Shown: positions 1 through 9,356 of the stretch, piece after piece | How the letters are laid out: every line of letters starts with the position of its first letter | Numbering within the stretch: the stretch's first letter is position 1 | Source of the DNA: PALSA-1296 sp037143335 | Lineage (GTDB): Bacteria > Bacteroidota > Ignavibacteria > Palsa-1295 | DNA: 64,000 nucleotides | Direction: 5' to 3' | NCBI GenBank assembly: GCA_037143335.1 | Contig: JBAWZA010000001.1 | Coordinates: 1-64,000, forward strand | Program-made: the position numbers and the translations under genes | Notes under the pieces: generated by a model | Seen by the model: the letters and a program-made list of their open reading frames with translations, nothing else | Database searches by the model: none | Told to the model about the DNA's origin: nothing

Positions 1-1922
1 ATCCCAGTGCCGTTACAGTTGCTGATTTTCCGTTAGCGAATTTTAATCCGAAAGCTATTAGTGCCTCACCGAATGCATATCTTTCCGCAACACTTGGCGA
101 TAGATTTTTTGAAGATCAATCGCTCGGTCTGATTGTAAGCGGTACATATCAGCACACATACCGCGGATCAAATTCACTTTTCTATCCGACGACTGCATCT
201 CAGCAGACGAGTCTTCCGGAGATTACCGATCTTGATAACCGTATCTATAGTACGCTTCAAACTCGTTCGGGTGTGATGGCAAATCTCGACTACCGCGCAA
301 ATGAAACGAACACGTTTCAGCTTTTTGGAATGTATGCCGATCTTAATTCCTTAGAAGTTCGCGACGAGTATGATTCAATTTTAGGATTGAGTTGGCCGAA
401 AACTATTCGTATCCCATGGGCACGCAGAGTTACGAATGAGGATCAGGCGATTTCGAATGTAACGCTGAGTGGCATCCACCAAATTTTCGGAAAAGATCTC
501 GAAGCGGATTGGAAGTTAGTTTACTCACGTGCGGCTCTTGATCGCCCAGACCGCGCCGAGCTTGATCTCTATGGTGGTGTTGATCTCGATTCGGCTGGCG
601 TCTATCATCCTCAGCAATACCTTGTCAACGGTGGAAGCCCGCGTACGTGGATAACATCCACCGATCAGGATAAAAGTGTGTATCTGAATTTGAAAACGAC
701 GGAAAATATTTTGGATACAAAGACCGAATTCACCTACGGCGGAATGTATCGGAATAAAGAGCGTCATGCAACGTATGACAAATACGATTTGCGTCCGAAT
801 AATAAATTCAGAGTCCAGAATTATAACGGCGATATCACACTTGATACATTTACCGTCTTTAACCCGCAAGGCTCGCCGGATGATCCGCTCAACTATGACG
901 CTCATGAAAATATCACTGCAGGATTTTTGCAAGCAAAGTTTCAGGTCGGACAAATCCAAGCAATTGGTGGAGTGCGTGTAGAGAATACCGATTTCGGTTG
1001 GAATTCTCAAGCACCCGAAGTATTTGATGGTAAGTCGGGGACTATCACCTACATGGATATCCTTCCATCAGTAAGTCTGAAGTATATGCCAACAGATAAT
1101 CAGAATTGGCGGCTCTCTTTCTTCCGCTCGATCAGTCGTCCTGGATTTTTTGAAGTGATTCCGAATCTTGGTGTGCCTGGGGAAGATTATACCGAAACGA
1201 CGAATGATACTCTTAACCGAACGCAAGCAACCAACATCGATCTGCGCTGGGAATATTTCCCTGGTGGATTAGATCAGATATTGGTCGGTGCATTCTATAA
1301 GAATCTCCATGATCCGATTGAGTATTCGGTTGTGGAAGTTCTGACAAAAACGTTTTACGAACCACGGAATTGGGGAGATGCAACCAATTATGGATTTGAA
1401 GTTGACCTACGGAAATATTTTTCTGAATTTGGTATTCATGCCAATTACACGTTCACAAGCTCCAACATAACAACGGATAAACGTGTGAACTACCGTTCGA
1501 CTGATCCGAAGATCGGACTTACGTATCGTGTTGAATCGCAAACTCGTCCGTTACAAGGACAGTCGGCGCATATTGCAAATCTCTCGCTACTCTATAAGAA
1601 TTTCGAGACTGGTACGGACTGCCAGCTTGGTCTTGTCTATACAGGTGCAAACATTGTAGGTGTATCTCCTTACAAGGATAATGATGTTTGGCAACGGCCG
1701 ATTATCCAAGTTGATCTATCGGGCGAGCAAAAACTCATCGGCAACCTCGCACTCTATCTGAAGATCAACAACCTTCTGAACTCGCCTCGCGAAGAAGAAA
1801 TTCGACAGAGCTATACCCAAGGCATTGCACCGATATTAAATCAAACTGCAGGTTCGAATTTCCTCGTGCGTCGTGAGACATACGATAGGACCTATATCAT
1901 TGGCTTAAAATTTAGAATGTAA
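1..1922 (+). CDS. TonB-dependent receptor, C-terminal part (5' truncated by window edge)
   Basis: The frame is open from base 3 to the stop at 1922 with no stop codon, so the gene begins left of the window; the first internal ATG at 273 is not the true start. The visible ~640 residues are rich in alternating aromatic and polar strands and end in an aromatic/hydrophobic strand (IIGLKFRM), typical of the 22-strand barrel of TonB-dependent receptors. A late segment reads like the family's penultimate strands (LYLKINNLLNSP, near residue 590 of the visible part). Plug and TonB box are off-window. It is followed after 33 bases by a beta-helix lipoprotein, a phytase-like lipoprotein and a metallophosphatase, so I infer uptake of a phosphorylated organic compound or its product. 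The substrate is not readable from sequence. Confidence 0.85.
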   Translation, partial: PSAVTVADFPLANFNPKAISASPNAYLSATLGDRFFEDQSLGLIVSGTYQHTYRGSNSLFYPTTASQQTSLPEITDLDNRIYSTLQTRSGVMANLDYRANETNTFQLFGMYADLNSLEVRDEYDSILGLSWPKTIRIPWARRVTNEDQAISNVTLSGIHQIFGKDLEADWKLVYSRAALDRPDRAELDLYGGVDLDSAGVYHPQQYLVNGGSPRTWITSTDQDKSVYLNLKTTENILDTKTEFTYGGMYRNKERHATYDKYDLRPNNKFRVQNYNGDITLDTFTVFNPQGSPDDPLNYDAHENITAGFLQAKFQVGQIQAIGGVRVENTDFGWNSQAPEVFDGKSGTITYMDILPSVSLKYMPTDNQNWRLSFFRSISRPGFFEVIPNLGVPGEDYTETTNDTLNRTQATNIDLRWEYFPGGLDQILVGAFYKNLHDPIEYSVVEVLTKTFYEPRNWGDATNYGFEVDLRKYFSEFGIHANYTFTSSNITTDKRVNYRSTDPKIGLTYRVESQTRPLQGQSAHIANLSLLYKNFETGTDCQLGLVYTGANIVGVSPYKDNDVWQRPIIQVDLSGEQKLIGNLALYLKINNLLNSPREEEIRQSYTQGIAPILNQTAGSNFLVRRETYDRTYIIGLKFRM

Positions 1923-1955
1923 TTTTTTTCTTAACTACATATTCACTTCCTTTAT

Positions 1956-3350
1956 ATGAAAACACTCAATCGCTTAGTTCTTTTTTGCATGGTCGGCACA
2001 GCAGCAATGCTCGCATCGTGTAAAGATTCAGGTACAACAGTAAACGTATCACACCCACAGAAGCAAGTTGGCGCTGGTATCACAACCGATACCTTACCGG
2101 CTACGCCTGTGAAAGGTACGCTACTGGCTGGACATACGTACTATTTCACAAAAGATATCATCGTAAACGCTGGTGATACATTGCTTATGCAGAGCGGCGT
2201 AAAGCTGATCTGTCTCCGTCCGGCTAATTTGGCAACGCCAGGACCACAGCTTTCTATTACGGGTACATTTATCAGCTTAGGTACGAAAGATGCGCCAAAT
2301 TGGATCACTGTTCCAGATGCTCAAAAGACTTATGATCACTTCGTGAATGGCGAAGGGTTATGGGGGGGGATTCAATGCGCTGCTAATAGCGGTGATCTCA
2401 TTATGAAATGGACACACGTTGAGTATTGCGGAGGTCCAGGCGAAGTTGGCGAGCCTATCGCAGGCTCTCAAGGACACCGTTATATCATTTGGTTCCAAAC
2501 CCCTGCGAGCCACGTAATCCTTGAGGATTCATGGTTCCGTGGTGCAGTAGATGATCCGATCCGTATTAGCGGTGGAAAGATCAGCGTTATGCGTAATACA
2601 TGGGAGTGGGGCGGTACACAAGGTGGTGACGGCTTGAATATCAAGAGCGGAACAGTTGGTGATATTGCTTATAACACTTTCATTGGATGTGCAACGAATG
2701 GACCAAAGCTTTCGAACAAAGGCGGAGCAACAGTTCAAACAAATGTGAACATCTACAACAATACGATGATCAATTGCGGATGGCGCAGACAAGAAACAGG
2801 TCGCGCTGGTTCAACAAACATCGAAGAAGGTGCTCGTGGGACAGAGTATAATAACTTGATCGTTAATTGCCGTACAGGTTTCCGTTTGGTAAGCGCACCG
2901 GCTGCTGATAGTAATCATGTATTCTATGATTACCAGTATTATTACGCTCAGGATGATTCTATCCGTTTGAAATTCTACATTCCAGGCGACGGAATCCAAA
3001 AAGCAAAACCACATGACATTGCTGGTGCTACGAAGGCGAACGACCCTCAGTTCGTAGGCTACGATGTGAATCAGTTTGACTTTAATTCAGCACCATTGCA
3101 ATACGTAACTCCAATTGGCAATCAGCCACATGGAATGAATGAGCAAGGTTCATCGAACTTCAACTTGAAGCCCACTTCACCTGCCGCTGGCAAAGGTGTT
3201 ACGACAGTGCCTGCTGATGCAGCAGCTGACGGCGTTACCATCCCTATGACAGGTATCGTCCCTGAAGGTGGCGATCTCGGTGCAACGAGGGTAGGATTAG
3301 GCAAAGACATCGGAGCTTACCAGCTCGATGGAACGGGTAACGTTCACTAA
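1956..3350 (+). CDS. Secreted lipoprotein with right-handed beta-helix-like repeats
   Basis: 464 residues. The N-terminus is a signal peptide ending in a lipobox (LASC, Cys22), so the protein should be lipid-anchored after signal peptidase II cleavage. The middle (about residues 130-330) has short beta-strand repeats with Asn and Gly turns (for example YNTFIGC, IYNNTMINC, YNNLIVNC), the look of a parallel beta-helix. Such folds are common in polysaccharide-active and surface-binding proteins. No catalytic motif is recognised. It lies 33 bases after the TonB receptor and is followed by a strong hairpin with a T tract, so it may be the last gene of one transcript or sit before an attenuator. 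It could be a substrate-binding partner of the receptor. Confidence 0.7.
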   Translation: MKTLNRLVLFCMVGTAAMLASCKDSGTTVNVSHPQKQVGAGITTDTLPATPVKGTLLAGHTYYFTKDIIVNAGDTLLMQSGVKLICLRPANLATPGPQLSITGTFISLGTKDAPNWITVPDAQKTYDHFVNGEGLWGGIQCAANSGDLIMKWTHVEYCGGPGEVGEPIAGSQGHRYIIWFQTPASHVILEDSWFRGAVDDPIRISGGKISVMRNTWEWGGTQGGDGLNIKSGTVGDIAYNTFIGCATNGPKLSNKGGATVQTNVNIYNNTMINCGWRRQETGRAGSTNIEEGARGTEYNNLIVNCRTGFRLVSAPAADSNHVFYDYQYYYAQDDSIRLKFYIPGDGIQKAKPHDIAGATKANDPQFVGYDVNQFDFNSAPLQYVTPIGNQPHGMNEQGSSNFNLKPTSPAAGKGVTTVPADAAADGVTIPMTGIVPEGGDLGATRVGLGKDIGAYQLDGTGNVH

Positions 3351-3378
3351 TCCAACTTTTTGTTAGAATAATTTTCAA

Positions 3379-3417
3379 CCGGATGTCCGCTCTGGCGGAC
3401 ATCCGGTACATTTTTTC
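3379..3417 (+). terminator. Rho-independent terminator or attenuator
   Basis: A perfect 12-bp stem (CCGGATGTCCGC / GCGGACATCCGG, loop TCTG) is followed by TACA and six T. It lies between the beta-helix lipoprotein and the phytase-like lipoprotein, inside what otherwise looks like a single co-directional cluster, so it may reduce rather than abolish read-through. Confidence 0.8.
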
Positions 3418-3436
3418 CTGATATTCATTTGACCCA

Positions 3437-4414
3437 ATGAAGTTAAAACATTTTTTACCAATTATCCTTGCAGTCGTAGCAATATGGACTTCAAGTTGTT
3501 CAAAAAAAAGTGATACGATAGTTACTCCCGTTGACACAACAAAAAACATTGTACCTAACGGCGATGACACAACAGCTGTGGCGAGCTACACTCCACCATT
3601 TACGAATGATGTAAATTTTTATCCTGGCGATCGCCGAGGAGATATGAGTAAGGATACATTAGTTGAGGCTTCGGGCTTATGTGCAAGCCGTAAATACCCG
3701 GGATTTTTCTGGACGGAAAACGATTCAGGCAATCCGAACGATGTTTTTTTGATTGATAGCAACGCCCACGTTCGCGCTATTTTTACCATCACAAATTCTA
3801 CGAATCGAGACTGGGAAGATCTCGCCTGCGGACCAGGTCCGGATGCGAGTAAGTCCTATCTCTACATCGGTGAGATTGGTGATAACAATAATGCAAATGG
3901 AACATCAACGATCTACAGGATTCCTGAGCCTGATGTGACATTTAGCAATGCAACATACATTGCAAGCGTACCAGTCGAGAAGGCGATCACATTCAAGTAC
4001 GCAGACGGTTCGCACAATGCAGAGTCCTTGATGATCGACCCTGCTACGAAAGATATCTATATTGCTTCGAAAGGTTCGGTTGCGAATATCTACGTTGCAC
4101 GTTACCCACAGCCTGATACACTCTTCACGATGAAGAAGATCGGGCAGTTGCCGTTTGTGAAACTAACGGCCGGTGATATTTCACCTGATGGAAGCGAGAT
4201 TCTTTTGAAGAATACGTCCACGATCTATTATTGGAAACGCGCAGCAGGCGAGAGTGTACTTGGTGCACTGCTTCGCGCACCTATGCTTGAGCCATATACG
4301 TTGGAAACGCAAGGTGAATCCATTTGTTGGACGTTGAGTGCTGATGCATATTATACCACAAGTGAGTATAATGCACCAACTATTTCGGGTTTGTGGAAGT
4401 ACAAACGTAAATAA
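3437..4414 (+). CDS. Lipoprotein with phytase/esterase-like beta-propeller
   Basis: 325 residues with an N-terminal signal peptide and lipobox (TSSC, Cys21). The mature part contains segments typical of bacterial beta-propeller proteins annotated as phytase-like or SdiA-regulated: SGLCASRKYPGFFWTENDSG, then a DWEDLA motif and an acidic IGDNNNA turn, and AESLMIDPATKDIYIASK. In this broad group the acidic DWEDLA and GDN turns are thought to bind calcium. The next gene is a metallophosphatase, which supports a role in hydrolysing phosphate esters at the cell surface, but enzymatic activity is inferred. It could instead be a non-catalytic propeller. Confidence 0.55.
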   Translation: MKLKHFLPIILAVVAIWTSSCSKKSDTIVTPVDTTKNIVPNGDDTTAVASYTPPFTNDVNFYPGDRRGDMSKDTLVEASGLCASRKYPGFFWTENDSGNPNDVFLIDSNAHVRAIFTITNSTNRDWEDLACGPGPDASKSYLYIGEIGDNNNANGTSTIYRIPEPDVTFSNATYIASVPVEKAITFKYADGSHNAESLMIDPATKDIYIASKGSVANIYVARYPQPDTLFTMKKIGQLPFVKLTAGDISPDGSEILLKNTSTIYYWKRAAGESVLGALLRAPMLEPYTLETQGESICWTLSADAYYTTSEYNAPTISGLWKYKRK

Positions 4415-4428
4415 ATTCACCGAGACTC

Positions 4429-5373
4429 ATGAAGCATATTTTCAGATCACTTGCTGTGCTCGTTGTCCTATTAACGAGCACAGCATTATTCTCTCAGAAA
4501 AAAACTGTTGCCACACCTGAAGACGACAAGTCATTCAAATTTCTTGTCATGGGCGATTGGGGACGCAACGGAGGGTTTGAACAGCAAGCCGTTGCCGATC
4601 AGATGGGCAAATTCAACATGACATTCGGAGGCAAGTGCGTCATCGCAACCGGTGATAACTTTTATTGCTGTGGAGTTGCATCTGTTGACGATCCGCAATG
4701 GATGAGTTCGTTCGAGAATGTCTATAAAAATAATTCTCTGCAAATTGATTGGTATCCTGTGCTAGGAAATCACGACTATAAAGGCAGTCCGCAAGCAGAA
4801 ATTGATTACTCGAAAAAAAGCAGAAGATGGGTGATGCCAGCAAGGTATTACACCAATGTTAAGAAGATTGATAAGAATACTTCGGTGAGATTTGTCTTCA
4901 TGGATACCAACCCCTTCATTGATGATTACATGAAGAAGGCGGAGAACTACGCCGACCTTGCTACGCAACATGCTGATGTGCAGTTAGCATGGCTTGATAG
5001 TGTACTGAGTGCTTCGAAAGAAACATGGAAAATTGTTGTAGGGCATCATCCAGTGTATTCGAGTGGCTCGGAGCATGGGAATCAACCCGAACTCATCGCC
5101 CGACTCAAACCTGTTTTCGAAAAAAATAATGTTGATGCGTATTTCGCAGGACACGAGCATGATCTTCAACATCAATTTGCTAAAGATGGAAAGGTGAATT
5201 ACTTTGTATCTGGTGCTGGATCGGAAGTTCGTCCAGCAGGTAAATCGGAGACGACAAAGTTCAGCGTTTCAACTCCCGGCTTTATGGCAGTTTCGATTAA
5301 AAAGGGAACGATGAGTGTTGATGTGATCGATGCGAAAGGCAAAACATTATATTCCACCAGCATTTCGAAATAA
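4429..5373 (+). CDS. Secreted purple acid phosphatase (TRAP type) metallophosphoesterase
   Basis: 314 residues with an N-terminal signal peptide (cleavage near LFSQ). All five metallophosphoesterase blocks of the tartrate-resistant acid phosphatase type are visible: GDWG (near residue 42), GDNFY (near 78), GNHD (near 114), VVGHHP (near 206) and AGHEHDLQH (near 240). The Tyr of GDNFY is the purple-colour ligand of this family. It should hydrolyse phosphomonoesters in the periplasm or outside the cell with a two-metal centre. It starts 14 bases after the phytase-like lipoprotein stop and is followed by a TonB receptor, which supports a phosphate-scavenging cluster. The length matches single-domain TRAP enzymes. 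Confidence 0.88.
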   Translation: MKHIFRSLAVLVVLLTSTALFSQKKTVATPEDDKSFKFLVMGDWGRNGGFEQQAVADQMGKFNMTFGGKCVIATGDNFYCCGVASVDDPQWMSSFENVYKNNSLQIDWYPVLGNHDYKGSPQAEIDYSKKSRRWVMPARYYTNVKKIDKNTSVRFVFMDTNPFIDDYMKKAENYADLATQHADVQLAWLDSVLSASKETWKIVVGHHPVYSSGSEHGNQPELIARLKPVFEKNNVDAYFAGHEHDLQHQFAKDGKVNYFVSGAGSEVRPAGKSETTKFSVSTPGFMAVSIKKGTMSVDVIDAKGKTLYSTSISK

Positions 5374-5404
5374 AAGATTGTTGGACTTATCATCTCCGTC
5401 TTTT

Positions 5405-7612
5405 ATGAAGCAGATATGGATTGGCTTCATTCTTCTTTGCCTAAGCAGTGCTCCTACATTTTCTCAAGTGCCCATAAGTGGCAAAGTCATTGATGAGGAT
5501 GGCGATCCCGTCATTGGTGCGCTCGTAAAGTTCACATCCTCCGAGAAGGTTGTTGCTGCTGTAAAATCTAATAAAAAAGGAGAATTCCAGACTACACTTT
5601 CAAAGGGTGAATATTCCGTAACGATAAACTATGTGGGATTCGAAGCGTTCAAGAAAGAGCTCGAAGTGCCCGCTGGCGATGCAAAGGAAATTACACTCGA
5701 TATTCATTTACGACAAGAACATTTTCAAGATGGTGAAGTCGTGATCTCTGCAACTCGTACAGCTCGTAATATCGCGGATGTTCCGATCAGGGTCGAAGTC
5801 ATTCCTGCAGATGATTTGCAAGAGTCTATCACCATGGGACTCAGTTCAGCAAAGGCAGTGCTCTCCGAGCTTCCGGGTATTGTATCGCAAACAACTTCTG
5901 CCGCAACTGGCGCTGCGACGCTACGGATTCACGGACTTGACGGAAGATATACGCAATTGCTTGTTGATGGCATTCCAGCATTTGGTGGATTGAATATGAA
6001 TTTCTCGATCTTGCAATTGCCACCGCTAAACTTACGTCAACTTGAAATTATCAAAGGCTCCGCGGCTGGTATTCATGGTGCCGATGCAATCGGAGGCATT
6101 ATTAATTTCCTCACAAAAATTCCTACGACAGATGTTCCGAGTGCGCAAGCGATTGTAAACGTAACGAATCTTGGCGGTACCGATCTTGCAGGATATTATT
6201 CCCAAAAATTTGATGAACTTGGAATTACGATTCATACCACCTACAATAATCAACAACGACGAGATATTGATAAGGATGGATTTGCCGATCTACCGATGCA
6301 AGAGAGAATTGCCATTAATCCGAAAATCACATACTCATTCTCTCCTTCATCCGAACTTGTGATAGCGCCTGCATATTCGCATGAGAAACGTTTCGGTGGA
6401 TTTATGGCCGCACCAGTTAATTATGAATACGGATCAAAAGATATTTTTTCGAATGCAACGACAACAGAACGAATCGACCTGCTCGGTAGCTTTTCTCAGA
6501 AGTTTGATCAGAATAATTCTGCGGTGTTGAATTCTGCGCTGATTCATACTCAACGCAATTCGTATTTGCAACAAACTCCATTTGATGGCACCGAAACAAT
6601 AGTCTACAATGATATTCAATGGAGTGGAGATTTTCTGCCGTTGCGGTTACTCGGCGGGCTTTCCTATTCATCCGAAAAATTCGTTGAAGATAGCATTCGT
6701 CAATTTGATAGAAGTTTCACTTATAGCGATCTCGGCATTTTTGGACAAGGCGAGTATCAATTTAGTTCAATCGTGACGGCGCTTGCATCAATTCGTGCTG
6801 ATCTGCATAATTTTTTTGGGACTGTCATTTCACCGCGCGCATCGCTGATGATTCGGCCCTCCAAGGATTTTACACTTAGGCTCTCTGGTGGCACGGGTTG
6901 GCGCGCACCGAATATTTTCGATGAAGATGCGGAATCACACGGGTTTCGTGGCGTTCCACCAATTACATCGACAGAAAAAGAACGGTCAGAGAGTTTTTCG
7001 TTGGAGGGGAAGTATCAGTTCTTGATTGGTGAGTGGAATGGCTCGACAGACATCAATCTTTTTCAAACAACCATACACAACCAGCAAGGCATCAATGTGT
7101 TCACTTCGGCTGGAAATGATTCGGAGGTTGTGCGGTGGCAAACAATTGGAGACCTCAGCTCGAAAGGAATGGAGCTTATCGCCCAAGCGCATGGAAACGG
7201 ACTTGATCTTTTCTTTGGGTATACTTATGCTTTCGTCCGACAAATTTTCAACGGCGTATCATCCACGAAGGAATTCACTCCGCAGCATTTTATCAACGCC
7301 TCGATCCTCTGGCAATCACCTTCGGTGTTGCGCTTAGTAAGTGATTTCAGTTATGAGTCGGCGCAATTGCTTCCGGCAAATTCATTTGCAAAGGAATCTC
7401 CATCGGTATTTACGATCGGTGCTTCTGCAGAGGTGTGGATCACGAATTCGCTCTCCATCTTTCTCAACGTCGAAAACGCATTGGACTCCCGACAAACAAA
7501 AACCATGCCCCTCTACCTCGGCACTCCGGGTAAGAGTACCTTCAATCCAAACTTCGTTTGGGGACCAGTCGAAGGCCGAGCGATCAATGCAGGAGTGAAA
7601 ATTAAGCTGTGA
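5405..7612 (+). CDS. TonB-dependent receptor with carboxypeptidase-like N-domain
   Basis: I place the start at the ATG at 5405 because it opens a clean signal peptide (MKQIWIGFILLCLSSAPTFS); an upstream in-frame start at 5330 would overlap the phosphatase gene and add a charged, non-signal leader. The 735-residue protein has, in order, a signal peptide, a carboxypeptidase-regulatory-like beta-sandwich (about 24-105, VPISGKVIDEDGDPVIGA), a plug domain (about 115-230, with VVISATRTARN at its start and LRIHGLDGRYTQLLVDG in the middle) and a barrel to the C-terminal strand. This is the usual layout of Bacteroidota TonB receptors. The substrate is unknown; the neighbouring phosphatase suggests organophosphate or a metal. 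Confidence 0.9.
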   Translation: MKQIWIGFILLCLSSAPTFSQVPISGKVIDEDGDPVIGALVKFTSSEKVVAAVKSNKKGEFQTTLSKGEYSVTINYVGFEAFKKELEVPAGDAKEITLDIHLRQEHFQDGEVVISATRTARNIADVPIRVEVIPADDLQESITMGLSSAKAVLSELPGIVSQTTSAATGAATLRIHGLDGRYTQLLVDGIPAFGGLNMNFSILQLPPLNLRQLEIIKGSAAGIHGADAIGGIINFLTKIPTTDVPSAQAIVNVTNLGGTDLAGYYSQKFDELGITIHTTYNNQQRRDIDKDGFADLPMQERIAINPKITYSFSPSSELVIAPAYSHEKRFGGFMAAPVNYEYGSKDIFSNATTTERIDLLGSFSQKFDQNNSAVLNSALIHTQRNSYLQQTPFDGTETIVYNDIQWSGDFLPLRLLGGLSYSSEKFVEDSIRQFDRSFTYSDLGIFGQGEYQFSSIVTALASIRADLHNFFGTVISPRASLMIRPSKDFTLRLSGGTGWRAPNIFDEDAESHGFRGVPPITSTEKERSESFSLEGKYQFLIGEWNGSTDINLFQTTIHNQQGINVFTSAGNDSEVVRWQTIGDLSSKGMELIAQAHGNGLDLFFGYTYAFVRQIFNGVSSTKEFTPQHFINASILWQSPSVLRLVSDFSYESAQLLPANSFAKESPSVFTIGASAEVWITNSLSIFLNVENALDSRQTKTMPLYLGTPGKSTFNPNFVWGPVEGRAINAGVKIKL

Positions 7613-7704
7613 AATCTCTGAACTGAGGTTAGCTGATTGCCGAGTGACGTAATTGCGGCGATGTGACCGATTTATGCGGATGTTCGCCGATCGCCTCTTC
7701 GAAA

Positions 7705-7731
7705 ATCCATGGCATCTGCGTCATCCGCGTG
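7705..7731 (+). repeat. Short 9-bp tandem repeat, three degenerate units (ATCCRYGKC-like)
   Basis: Three consecutive 9-bp units, ATCCATGGC, ATCTGCGTC and ATCCGCGTG, lie in the gap before carB. A related degenerate array lies at 12657-12690. They lie outside recognisable coding sequence. Confidence 0.5.
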
Positions 7732-7753
7732 CTATTTTTCGTAAATTTGCATT

Positions 7754-9241
7754 ATGCCAAAGCGTACCGACATAAAATCCATCTTAATTATCGGCTCAGG
7801 TCCTATTGTAATTGGGCAGGGTTGCGAATTCGATTACTCTGGTGCACAAGCCTGTAAGGTCTTGCGTCAGGAGGGTTATCGGGTGATTCTCATCAATTCG
7901 AATCCAGCTACAATCATGACCGATCCTGAGATGGCGGATGCAACCTATATCGAGCCGATCACCCCAGATTATATAGAAGCAATCATCGCAAAAGAAAGAC
8001 CCGATGCTATCTTGCCGACGATGGGTGGGCAGACTGCACTAAATGCTGCGATGAAACTGAATGAACTTGGTATCTTAGAAAAATACGGAGTCGAGCTTAT
8101 CGGTGCCAGACCCGATGCCATCAAACGTGCTGAAGACCGAGAAGAATTTTTGGCAACAATGAACATGATTGGGCTTGAAATGGCACGCGGTGGATTCGTC
8201 AAAACAACCGATCAAGCAATGGAGCTGATCGATCTGGTTGGCTTTCCCGCTATCATCCGCCCAAGCTTTACACTCGGCGGTACTGGTGGAGGTATAGCAT
8301 GGAATCTCGAAGAATTCCGCGAGATTGTTCAGAAGGGATTGGATGCTTCACCTGTCACTCAAGTACTCGTTGAGGAATCAGTGATCGGATGGAAAGAGTA
8401 CGAACTTGAGGTAATGCGCGATACTGCCGATAATGTCGTTATCATTTGCTCAATCGAAAATTTTGATCCGATGGGTGTGCATACCGGCGACTCAATTACT
8501 GTTGCGCCAGCACAAACACTCTCGGATAAAGAATACCAAATCATGCGTGATGCCGCAATCAAGGTTATCCGCGCGATTGGAGTTGATACAGGTGGATCGA
8601 ACATTCAATTTGCAGTAAATCCTGCCGATGGTAGAATGCTTGTGATCGAAATGAATCCACGCGTTTCTCGCTCATCGGCGCTTGCTTCCAAAGCAACTGG
8701 ATTCCCAATCGCAAAGATTGCGGCGAAGCTAGCAGTCGGTTTTACGCTTGATGAAATTCCGAACGACATCACCAAGCAAACGCCTTCATGCTTCGAGCCG
8801 ACGATAGATTATTGCGTCGTGAAAATTCCGCGCTGGGATTTTGAAAAATTCAAAGGTATCGAAGCAACCAGTTCACAACTTGGTGTGCAGATGAAATCCG
8901 TTGGCGAAGTAATGGCATTTGGGAGAACGTTCAAAGAGGCGTTCCAAAAAGCTATTCGTTCGCTTGAGCAATCACGATCTGGACTTGGCTCGGATGGAAA
9001 AGATGAATTCGAAATTGACGACATGTCTGATGTCGAGAAAATTCGGACGATGGAAGTTATTCGCGAGCGACTTGGTCAGCGCAGAACCGATATGATTTTC
9101 AGCATCCGCTATGCAATGAAGCTCGGGATGAGTCGTGATCAAATCTTCGAGATCACCAAAATTGACCCATGGTTCTTGAATCAGATGGAGCAGATCGTCC
9201 GAAGAGAAGGAGAATTGCGGAAGGCAGCCGTTTATGCTTGA
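7754..9241 (+). CDS. carB: Carbamoyl-phosphate synthase large subunit, N-terminal half only
   Basis: 495 residues that match the first half of CarB (about 1070 residues when intact), the half that makes carboxyphosphate from bicarbonate and ATP for pyrimidine and arginine synthesis. Visible are the opening IGSGPIVIGQGCEFDYSG loop, the ATP-grasp core with RPSFTLGGTGGGIA, the EMNPRVSRSSALASKATG metal/ATP site and the start of the oligomerisation domain (IDPWFLNQMEQIV near residue 472). The protein then stops cleanly. No C-terminal half follows in any frame; the next gene is an unrelated secreted protein. CarB is naturally split near this point in Methanocaldococcus jannaschii and Aquifex aeolicus, so I infer a split enzyme with carB2 elsewhere rather than a pseudogene. 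Confidence 0.92.
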   Translation: MPKRTDIKSILIIGSGPIVIGQGCEFDYSGAQACKVLRQEGYRVILINSNPATIMTDPEMADATYIEPITPDYIEAIIAKERPDAILPTMGGQTALNAAMKLNELGILEKYGVELIGARPDAIKRAEDREEFLATMNMIGLEMARGGFVKTTDQAMELIDLVGFPAIIRPSFTLGGTGGGIAWNLEEFREIVQKGLDASPVTQVLVEESVIGWKEYELEVMRDTADNVVIICSIENFDPMGVHTGDSITVAPAQTLSDKEYQIMRDAAIKVIRAIGVDTGGSNIQFAVNPADGRMLVIEMNPRVSRSSALASKATGFPIAKIAAKLAVGFTLDEIPNDITKQTPSCFEPTIDYCVVKIPRWDFEKFKGIEATSSQLGVQMKSVGEVMAFGRTFKEAFQKAIRSLEQSRSGLGSDGKDEFEIDDMSDVEKIRTMEVIRERLGQRRTDMIFSIRYAMKLGMSRDQIFEITKIDPWFLNQMEQIVRREGELRKAAVYA

Positions 9242-9356
9242 TATGCGTATTCATGCCTACCGATTCCTCACTCTGTTTGGGATGACATAGTGTGAGCATT
9301 TCTCCCCTTCTCCCCACCGAACGAAAATCACATTGAACTTGTCGTAAGGAGCTGTG

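Noticed and set aside
525..1010. Long antisense open frames across the TonB receptor and similar long shadows across other genes
   Set aside because: They lie opposite strongly supported proteins, have no recognisable motif, and are side-effects of codon bias.
9311..9322. Shared TTCTCCCCACCG in two gaps (near 9311 and 26813) and TGGAG-N5-TGGAA near 21513, resembling MraZ-type TGGGN boxes
   Set aside because: No mraZ or division gene follows in the right orientation, and the spacing and sequence vary too much to call regulatory sites.
9242..9356. A hidden CarB C-terminal half reached by frameshift
   Set aside because: Translation of all frames after 9241 gives no CarB motif before the next gene starts.
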